Assembly (NCBI RefSeq): GCF_964186585.1
Contig: NZ_OZ075067.1
Coordinates: 1,798,001 to 1,862,000 of the forward strand
DNA from: Microbacterium sp. MM2322
GTDB taxonomy: Bacteria; Actinomycetota; Actinomycetes; Actinomycetales; Microbacteriaceae
Reading direction: 5' to 3'
DNA length: 64,000 nt
A program made the position numbers and the translations under genes. Under the pieces are notes generated by a model, which ran no database searches, was not told the DNA's origin, and was given only the letters and a program-made list of their open reading frames with translations. Positions 58,901-64,000 of this stretch are shown in pieces; the first letter of the stretch is position 1, and each line of letters starts with the position of its first letter.

Positions 58901-59503
58901 GTCGACGCGATAGGGGTGGTCGGCGACGGGAGGGAACACGTCCAGGATGCCGCCGCGCACCGCGAACTCGCCGCGACGCGAGACCATGTCCACCCGGTGG
59001 TAGGCGAGATCCACCAGGCGGTGGACGACCTCGTCGAGCTCCTGCCCGCGCGAACCGAGCTCGAGCCGGACGACACCGGCATCCGTCAGTCCCGCCGCGA
59101 TCGGCTGCAGGGCGCCGCGAACGGATGCCGTCACGACGAGCGGCGTGCGGCCGTCCCAATCCGCCGCCTCGCGGAGCACGCTGAGGCGGCGCCCCACGGT
59201 CTCGGCGCTCGGGCTCAGACGCTCGTGCGGAAGCGTCTCCCACGCCGGGAGGTGCCGCACGGCGGCGTCGGGAAGCAGGCACTGCAACGCCGCTCCGATG
59301 CTCTCGGCACGGCGTCCGGTGGGCGCGACGAGGAGCAGCACGGGAGGCCGCCCCGACGCGGCACGCCGTTCGAGGAGAGCGGCGAGCAGAGGAGCGTCGA
59401 GGCCCGTCACCGCCGAGAAGTCGGTATCCGAGGCGGCGGCGTCGAGGGCCTCCCGGAAGCTGTCAGCCTGTTCGAGGGCGCGCACGATCCCGGGAATTGT
59501 CAC
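55910..59503 (-). CDS. mfd: Transcription-repair coupling factor Mfd
   Basis: Mfd removes stalled RNA polymerase from DNA lesions and recruits nucleotide excision repair. The 1197-residue protein has UvrB-like N-terminal domains, an RNA polymerase interaction domain (about 500-580, GDHVVHSTHGIGKFVELVQRE), and a RecG-like translocase with GDVGFGKTEVAVRAAF and IIDEEQRFGVEHK. The C-terminal TRCF domain ends DQIFPLPVETTAPPA. GTG 59503 follows TAGACT by six bases. Confidence 0.98.
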   Translation of the reverse strand: MTIPGIVRALEQADSFREALDAAASDTDFSAVTGLDAPLLAALLERRAASGRPPVLLLVAPTGRRAESIGAALQCLLPDAAVRHLPAWETLPHERLSPSAETVGRRLSVLREAADWDGRTPLVVTASVRGALQPIAAGLTDAGVVRLELGSRGQELDEVVHRLVDLAYHRVDMVSRRGEFAVRGGILDVFPPVADHPYRVDFFGDEIDQIRAFSVADQRSLPGEVRSVTLLPSRELLLTDAVRERAAGLRDRMPGLGTMLEKMSQGIPVEGMESLLPAVADAVLPLVDYLPEGAAVAVVDPERAVTRAMTLAETNREFLEAAWSAATAGAESPVDLGAGDFLTLPELREAAAARGGVWWSLSTFDSGESDAADEGLIERADAAVRIPATAVPSFQGNVEGATEHIGNLLGAGWRVLVAASGAGLVDRSRDVLSERGLAARAADAVTEMPEPGIAVATIATLEAGFLFADAKLAVFTESDFYGRTIGGDNRVVKKLASRRRNVVDPLQLTPGDHVVHSTHGIGKFVELVQREVSSGGRNAVKSKREYLVLEYAPSKRGHPGDKLYVPTDQLDLLSRYVGGEAPQLSKMGGSDWAAAKGKARKAVRDIAIELVKLYSARMSSKGYAFGPDTPWQRELEEAFPFAETPDQLQTIDEIKADMEKPIPMDRLLSGDVGFGKTEVAVRAAFKAIQEGKQVAMLVPTTLLAKQHLETFSERFAGFPVKVRPLSRFQTAKEAKDTLAGLADGTVDMVIGTHRILTEKVAFKDLGLMIIDEEQRFGVEHKDSLKKLKTNVDILAMSATPIPRTLEMAVTGIREMSTLATPPEERHPILTYVGPRSDKQIAAAIRRELLREGQIFFVHNRVSSIQRVAAQLAELVPEARIAVAHGQMGEHQLEQVVDDFWERRADVLVSTTIIETGLDIANANTMIIDRADKYGLSQLHQLRGRVGRARERAYAYFLYDENKPLSETAADRLETIAVNNDLGSGMQVALKDLEIRGAGNLLGAEQAGHIAGVGFDLYLRMIGEAVATFRGEDVEGPAELRLELPVQARIPESFIDSERLRLEAYQKLSAAASVTAAPDAIDLVIDELRDRYGTPPPEVDGLIAIARLRRRAAQSGLSDVVAMGPNLRIAPAHLPDSIRVRLQRLHPKSKVVSGGEAMVVPLPTAGGEALSDADLIAWTAGLLDQIFPLPVETTAPPA

Positions 59504-59509
59504 CGGGGA

Positions 59510-59515
59510 AGTCTA
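59510..59515 (-). promoter_or_regulatory. -10 box of mfd (leaderless)
   Basis: TAGACT on the reverse strand ends six bases before GTG 59503. It lies in the gap before pth. Confidence 0.6.
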
Positions 59516-59556
59516 CGCGGCGCATCGGACACCGGATCCGCCACGAGTCGTCTGGA

Positions 59557-60141
59557 TCAGGCGCGCGGCGCGTGATGGCGCTGCTGCGCCGCGAGGAGGC
59601 CCTCCTCGACGAGCTGCTCCACGGCATCCGCTGCGTCGCCGATCGCGATCGGGAGCACCTTCCGCTCCGCCGCCCCGAACGGATCGAGCACCCAGTCCGC
59701 GGGATCCTGACGTCCCGGCGGACGGCCGATGCCGACACGGACGCGCGGGAAGTCCGGTGTCCCCAGCGCCTTGGCGACGTCGCGGACGCCGTTGTGACCG
59801 CCGTGTCCCCCGCCGATCTTGAGCTTCAGGGAGTCGAACGGGATGTCGAGTTCGTCGTGCACGACGACGACGCGCGCCGCCGGCACACCGTAGAACGACG
59901 CCAGCCCCGAGACCGGTCCCCCCGAGACGTTCATGAACGAGTTCGGCTTCGCGAGCACGAGCTTGGCCGTGCCGGGGCGCAGCCACGTCTCGGCGACGCG
60001 CGCGCCGGCCTTGTGCGAGCGCAACGACTCAGACCTCCGCTGCACGAGCTCGTCGATCACCATCTGCCCGACGTTGTGTCGAGTCGCCTCGTAGCGGGGG
60101 CCGGGATTGCCGAGCCCCACGATCAGCCAGGTGTCGGCCAT
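59557..60141 (-). CDS. pth: Peptidyl-tRNA hydrolase
   Basis: Pth frees tRNA from peptidyl-tRNA released by stalled ribosomes. The 194-residue protein has the N-terminal [20 protein letters not shown] with catalytic histidine, [21 protein letters not shown] and [15 protein letters not shown] 60141 has a GAAGGGA site. It follows rplY by 65 bases, as in most bacteria. Confidence 0.97.
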   Translation of the reverse strand: MADTWLIVGLGNPGPRYEATRHNVGQMVIDELVQRRSESLRSHKAGARVAETWLRPGTAKLVLAKPNSFMNVSGGPVSGLASFYGVPAARVVVVHDELDIPFDSLKLKIGGGHGGHNGVRDVAKALGTPDFPRVRVGIGRPPGRQDPADWVLDPFGAAERKVLPIAIGDAADAVEQLVEEGLLAAQQRHHAPRA

Positions 60142-60206
60142 GAACGTCCCTTCGACGACGAAGCCCGTCGCAGCGAGAGCGGCGACGGGCTTCGAGCGGG
60201 TGAGTC

Positions 60207-60827
60207 TTACTCGGCGGATTCCTCGGTGGACGACTCGGACTCGGCGCCCTCCTCGGACCCCTCCGCCTCGTCCTCGACGGGAGCCGGCGGCAGCGCGACA
60301 CCGACGATGAGCGTCTCGGGGTCGGTCACCAGCACCGCACCGCGGGGCAGCGTCAGGTCCGCCGCCGTGATGTGCGCGCCGTCCTCGAGGCCCTCGACGG
60401 AGACCTCGACGTTCTGGGGGATGTGGGTCGCCTCGACCTCGAGGGTCACCGTGGTGTTCTCGAGGTTGGCGATCGTGCCGGGGAACGGCTCGCCGACGAC
60501 GGAGACGGGGATGTCGACCTGGATCTTCTCGCCCTTCTTCACGACGAGGAGGTCGATGTGCTCGATGACCTGGTGCACGGGGTCCTTCTGGACGTCCTTG
60601 ACCAGCGTGAGCTGATGCGTGCCGGCGATCTCGAGCTCGAGCAGCACGTTGGCGCGGCGGATGAGCAGCGCGACCTGGTGCCCGGGCAGCGCGACGTGCA
60701 CGGGGTCCGTGCCGTGGCCGTAGATGACGGCGGGGATCTTGCCGGCCGCGCGCAGACGGCGGGCGAAGCCCTTGCCGAACTGCTCGCGCAGCTCGGCGAC
60801 GACCTTGGTGTCGGTCTCGGTGACCAT
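60207..60827 (-). CDS. rplY: 50S ribosomal protein L25/general stress protein Ctc
   Basis: The 206-residue protein has the L25 fold that binds 5S rRNA (about 1-90, [26 protein letters not shown]) and the TL5/Ctc C-terminal beta domain (about 95-185). The tail [22 protein letters not shown] is highly acidic. ATG 60827 has AAGGAG. A five-base-stem hairpin (60843-60857) lies in its leader just before that site. Confidence 0.96.
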   Translation of the reverse strand: MVTETDTKVVAELREQFGKGFARRLRAAGKIPAVIYGHGTDPVHVALPGHQVALLIRRANVLLELEIAGTHQLTLVKDVQKDPVHQVIEHIDLLVVKKGEKIQVDIPVSVVGEPFPGTIANLENTTVTLEVEATHIPQNVEVSVEGLEDGAHITAADLTLPRGAVLVTDPETLIVGVALPPAPVEDEAEGSEEGAESESSTEESAE

Positions 60828-60842
60828 GAGTGTTCTCCTTGC

Positions 60843-60857
60843 GGGCCTTCGCGGCCC
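60843..60857 (-). other. Leader hairpin of rplY and the surrounding gap
   Basis: GGGCC and GGCCC form a stem around TTCGC, five bases upstream of the rplY Shine-Dalgarno. The wider gap 60828-61082 holds GC-rich short inverted repeats such as GGCCGATACGGCC near 60870 and a TACGAT near 61037 that may serve the small gene at 61083. I see no other gene in it. Confidence 0.4.
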
Positions 60858-61082
60858 AATCAATCGGGGCCGATACGGCCTCGTCTGTCGTCGGGGCCGG
60901 TGCGGCCCAGACATGGTCTGTGGTTCGACTCGAACGCATGCGCGTGAGGAAAGCCGCGAAGCCTGCTTCACCGCGTCGATCACGGATGCGGTGCATCCCT
61001 CGCCGAAGTTCGGAGCGAGTCTACCAGCGCGATGGATACGATGGAACGTCAGTCCCGCCACGCCCGATCGACGGAGGAACCC

Positions 61083-61199
61083 ATGGACTACGGATGGATG
61101 TCGCACGCACTGCTCTGGTTCGTCGGAGCTCTGAGCACCGCAACCGCCGTCTGCGTGGTCGGTGCGTTCTTCTCCCTCGGTCGCTCGTACAAGAACTGA
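61083..61199 (+). CDS. 38-residue single-helix membrane peptide
   Basis: The ATG has a clear GGAGGA site five bases upstream. The peptide MDYGWMSHALLWFVGALST continues with a hydrophobic run to VVGAFFSL and ends GRSYKN, giving one membrane helix of about 22 residues. A TACGAT about 46 bases upstream could be its -10. I do not recognise a family. It lies in front of gnd and may be translated ahead of it. Confidence 0.65.
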   Translation: MDYGWMSHALLWFVGALSTATAVCVVGAFFSLGRSYKN

Positions 61200-61316
61200 C
61201 CGCGTCACACGAAATCTCCCCTGTCGGCCCAGCCGATACAGTGACCGACGGGGACACTGCCGGTTTCGGCATCCACCCCTCTCCCGCTCACACCTCACGC
61301 AGACCTGGAGCTACGC

Positions 61317-62906
61317 ATGTCGTCGTCCCCCTCTTCCACCGGACACTCCAACGACCGGGACCAGGCTCCGCACGAAGCCACCCAGCAGCACGAGGGCGCT
61401 CCCCAGCCCGAAGAGGTCGACCGCCCGACGCACCCGGAGGCCGCAGCGACCGGCAGCGATGCGGGTCCCGCCAACATCGGCGTCGTGGGCCTCGCGGTCA
61501 TGGGATCGAACCTGGCCCGCAACCTCGCGTCGCGCGAGGGCAACACCGTCGCCGTCTTCAACCGGTCGCGGTCCAAGACCGACGAGCTCGTCGAGGCCCA
61601 CCCCGAGGCCGAGTTCGTCCCCGCCTTCACCTACGAGGAGTTCGCGGCCTCGCTGCAGACGCCGCGCACCGCCATCATCATGGTCAAGGCCGGCAAGGCG
61701 ACGGATGCCGTCATCGACGAACTCATGCGCGTCTTCGAGCCCGGCGACATCATCATCGACGGCGGCAACAGCCTGTTCACCGACACGATCCGTCGCGAGA
61801 AGGCGGTCTCCGAGGCCGGTTACAACTTCGTCGGCATGGGTGTGTCGGGCGGCGAGGAGGGCGCCCTCAACGGCCCGTCCCTCATGCCCGGCGGCCCCGA
61901 CGAGGCGTGGGTCACGCTCGGCCCCATCCTGAAGTCGATCGCTGCGGTCGCCGAGGGCGAGCCGTGCGTCACGCACATCGGACACGACGGCGCCGGACAC
62001 TTCGTCAAGATGGTCCACAACGGCATCGAGTACGCCGACATGCAGCTCATCGCCGAGGCCTACGACCTCATCCGTCGCGGCACCGGCAAGACCCCCGCGG
62101 AGATCGCGGACGTCTTCGCCGAGTGGAACACCGGCGAACTCGAGTCCTACCTGATCGAGATCACCGCCGAGGTGCTGCGACAGACGGATGCCGCCACCGG
62201 CAAGCCTCTCGTGGACGTCATCGTCGACCAGGCCGGCGCCAAGGGAACCGGTGCGTGGACGGTGCAGACCGCCCTCGACCTGGGCGTCCCGGTCTCCGGC
62301 ATCGCCGAAGCGACGTTCGCCCGGTCGCTGTCGAGCCACCGCGAACAGCGCGACGTGTCCGGCTCGCTCCCCGGCCCCTCGTCGGAGGACTTCACGGTCC
62401 CCGACGCCGATGCGTTCATCGAGCAGGTGCGCCTCGCGCTGTACGCCTCGAAGATCGTCGCGTACAGCCAGGGCTTCGACGAGATCCGCGCCGGCGCCGC
62501 CCAGTACGGCTGGAACATCGACCTCGGCGCGGTCAGCAAGATCTGGCGCGGGGGCTGCATCATCCGCGCGCAGTTCCTCAATCGCATCGCCGACGCGTAC
62601 GACGCCGAAGCGGATCTTCCGGTGCTCCTGACGGCGCCGTACTTCGTCGAGGCACTCGGCCGCACGCAGGATGCCTGGCGTGAGATCGTCCGCATCTCGG
62701 CGGCCGCCGGCATCCCCGCCCCCGCGTTCAGCTCCTCGCTCGCGTACTACGACGGCCTTCGCGCCGACCGCCTGCCGGCTGCCCTCATCCAGGGGCAGCG
62801 CGACTTCTTCGGCGCGCACACCTACAAGCGCATCGACAAGGACGGCACGTTCCACACGCTGTGGTCCGGTGACCGTACCGAGGTCGAGGCGGAGGACACG
62901 CACTGA
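61317..62906 (+). CDS. gnd: 6-phosphogluconate dehydrogenase, decarboxylating, with N-terminal extension
   Basis: Gnd makes ribulose 5-phosphate and NADPH in the pentose phosphate pathway. The 529-residue protein has the NADP-binding IGVVGLAVMGSNLARNLASR, DGGNSLFTDT, the catalytic region GVSGGEEGALNGPSLMPGG, HNGIEYADMQ and KGTGAWTVQTALDLGVP. The core starts near residue 52; the first 51 residues are a low-complexity Glu/Gln/Pro/Ser region absent in most homologues. The ATG has GGAG six bases upstream. Confidence 0.96.
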   Translation: MSSSPSSTGHSNDRDQAPHEATQQHEGAPQPEEVDRPTHPEAAATGSDAGPANIGVVGLAVMGSNLARNLASREGNTVAVFNRSRSKTDELVEAHPEAEFVPAFTYEEFAASLQTPRTAIIMVKAGKATDAVIDELMRVFEPGDIIIDGGNSLFTDTIRREKAVSEAGYNFVGMGVSGGEEGALNGPSLMPGGPDEAWVTLGPILKSIAAVAEGEPCVTHIGHDGAGHFVKMVHNGIEYADMQLIAEAYDLIRRGTGKTPAEIADVFAEWNTGELESYLIEITAEVLRQTDAATGKPLVDVIVDQAGAKGTGAWTVQTALDLGVPVSGIAEATFARSLSSHREQRDVSGSLPGPSSEDFTVPDADAFIEQVRLALYASKIVAYSQGFDEIRAGAAQYGWNIDLGAVSKIWRGGCIIRAQFLNRIADAYDAEADLPVLLTAPYFVEALGRTQDAWREIVRISAAAGIPAPAFSSSLAYYDGLRADRLPAALIQGQRDFFGAHTYKRIDKDGTFHTLWSGDRTEVEAEDTH

Positions 62907-63385
62907 GCCGCTCGGGCACGGCGCTGCGAGTCCATCGCGTCGCCGCGCGCATCGTCCTCGCCATCTTGACCGCGCTCTACGCGTGGCTGGTCGCGTGGAT
63001 GACGTTGCGCGCGGCGCCGTACGGCTCTGACATCGCCTCAGGGCTGAACCGGCTGCTCGCCTGGTTCGCCGAGCGCCCGTCGACCGCGTGGATCACGTTC
63101 GAACGGGTGGAATTCGGCGCGAACGTGGCGATGTTCGTCCCGCTCGGCGTGATCGCGGTGCTCTGGTTCGGCGTCCGCGGATGGTGGGCGGCGCCGATAC
63201 TCGGTGCACTCGCGAGCGCGGGGATCGAGACGCTGCAAGCGCTGCTGATCGACACACGCGTGGCGGATCTGCGAGACATCATCGCGAACACGCTGGGGTC
63301 GGTCATCGGCATGTGCCTCATGCTCCTGCTCGCCTTCCTCCTGTCGCCGCCGAACCCCCGCCGGTACGACGAATCCCGAGCATGA
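62903..63385 (+). CDS. VanZ family membrane protein, probable CTG start
   Basis: The protein has four helices and the VanZ motif ERVEFGANVAMFVPLGVIAVLWFG. The LxxxxSxxIExxQ pattern appears as LGALASAGIETLQALLIDTRVADLRDIIANTLGSVIG. No ATG or GTG opens the frame early enough. CTG 62903 overlaps the gnd stop as CTGA and follows GGAGG by seven bases. TTG 62966 is the first conventional start but would cut into the first helix and has no site. VanZ domains are linked to teicoplanin resistance in enterococci; here the role is unknown. Confidence 0.8.
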   Translation: MSRSGTALRVHRVAARIVLAILTALYAWLVAWMTLRAAPYGSDIASGLNRLLAWFAERPSTAWITFERVEFGANVAMFVPLGVIAVLWFGVRGWWAAPILGALASAGIETLQALLIDTRVADLRDIIANTLGSVIGMCLMLLLAFLLSPPNPRRYDESRA

Positions 63386-63420
63386 CCGAAGCGCAGGCAT
63401 AGGCGACTCATAGATATGTC

Positions 63421-64000
63421 ATGAGAATGGTGAACATGACGATGCCTGCCCCCCTCCTCCAGCGCCCCGACGGCTCCCCCCTGCGCGTTCTCGTCGTCGA
63501 CGACGAGCAGATGCTGACCGACCTGCTCTCGATGGCTCTGCGAATGGAGGGATGGGAGGTCCGCACCGCCGGGTCCGGCTTCGATGCGCTCACTGTCGCA
63601 CGCGAATTCGCGCCCGACGCCATGGTTCTCGACATCATGATGCCGGACCTCGACGGAATGGCTGTGCTGCAGCGCCTCCGGCAAGCAGGCGACGACGTGC
63701 CCGTCCTGTTCCTCACCGCGAAGGACTCCGTCAGCGACCGCGTGGCGGGACTGACCGCCGGCGGTGACGACTACGTGACGAAGCCCTTCAGCCTTGAAGA
63801 AGTCGTCGCTCGACTTCGTGGACTGATGCGCCGAGCCGGGGCATCCACCGACACTGCAGACCCGATCCTCCGTGTCGGCGACCTGACCCTGAACGAAGAC
63901 TCGCACGAGGTCTTCCGCGGTGATGACGAGATCGAGCTGACGGCGACGGAGTTCGAGCTCCTCCGCTACCTCATGCGCAACCAGCGGCGCGTGCTGTCGA
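63421..64000 (+). CDS. OmpR-family response regulator, cut by the window edge
   Basis: The frame is open to the window end, giving 193 residues. It has a receiver domain (VVDDEQMLTDLLS, LDIMMPDLDG with the phospho-aspartate, TKPFSLEE) and the start of a winged-helix domain (DDEIELTATEFELLRYL). An in-frame stop at 63400 bounds the start; ATG 63421, 63427 or 63436 are possible. An inverted repeat CTCAT/ATGAG (63407-63411, 63421-63425) overlaps the start. The kinase gene presumably follows outside. Confidence 0.9.
   Translation, partial: MRMVNMTMPAPLLQRPDGSPLRVLVVDDEQMLTDLLSMALRMEGWEVRTAGSGFDALTVAREFAPDAMVLDIMMPDLDGMAVLQRLRQAGDDVPVLFLTAKDSVSDRVAGLTAGGDDYVTKPFSLEEVVARLRGLMRRAGASTDTADPILRVGDLTLNEDSHEVFRGDDEIELTATEFELLRYLMRNQRRVLS

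Noticed and set aside
57947..59575. Long open frame (542 codons) opposite mfd
   Set aside because: Same reason: composition is typical of a shadow frame, and mfd motifs are intact on the reverse strand.
61295..61630. Short reverse-strand frame at the start of gnd
   Set aside because: It has no ribosome site or family motif and lies within a clear gene on the other strand.

Overview
This is 64 kb of very GC-rich DNA (my estimate is about 70%), densely coding, with about 60 protein genes and one tRNA and no gap over 300 bases. Gene content and order point to an actinobacterium of the family Microbacteriaceae, most likely Microbacterium or a close relative. The evidence is a MarP-type protease, DUF501 and DUF4307 proteins, class II fructose bisphosphatase and aldolase, PhoH with a PIN domain, a short prenyltransferase beside TrhA, and many GTG starts placed six bases after a TAnnnT -10 box. 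I see no phage, insertion sequence, integrase, CRISPR array or rRNA. It reads as ordinary chromosome.

Layout. 1-847: start of a MarP-like membrane protease, cut by the window edge. 947-7491: an NrtR-type NUDIX regulator, its candidate operator, and a tightly overlapping NAD operon (nadA, nadB, nadC, a nifS-like cysteine desulfurase) that ends in a family 2 glycosyltransferase. 7499-12801: an ABC exporter, an MFS drug exporter, a 45-residue cysteine-rich peptide, a PfpI/DJ-1 protein, a CopC-like protein and a small acidic protein. 12817-15166: two related AraC regulators flanking a DUF7882-type gene. 15182-21689: alpha/beta hydrolase, ychF, exonuclease, rmuC, glpX and fba. 21748-29485: M23 peptidase with lectin and Ig-like repeats, ispH, xseA-xseB, DUF4245, carbonic anhydrase and fumC. 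29496-35640: two-component pair, phoH, prenyltransferase, trhA, DUF4307 and greA. 35665-42975: ilvA, AI-2E transporter, lemA, a membrane protein, tRNA, ndh, subtilase and DUF501. 43015-53100: ftsB, eno, O-methyltransferase, a GntR regulator with a DUF1648 protein, two APC permeases, SGNH hydrolase, hisS and mazG. 53174-64000: ppc, mfd, pth, rplY, a 38-residue membrane protein, gnd, a VanZ protein and a truncated OmpR regulator.

The genes serve central carbon metabolism (glpX, fba, eno, ppc, fumC, gnd), NAD and isoprenoid synthesis, DNA repair and recombination (mfd, xseAB, rmuC), translation (hisS, pth, rplY, tRNA) and the envelope. The most informative non-coding signals are three NrtR-like half-sites over the nad promoter, at least sixteen apparently leaderless starts, a GntR operator lying on a perfect TATAAT box, a hairpin in the greA leader, and a tRNA with a UAA anticodon but no long variable arm. 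I did not find an obviously new defence or biosynthetic system. The best candidates for something undescribed are the cysteine-rich peptide, the AraC-DUF7882-AraC cassette and the unusual tRNA.
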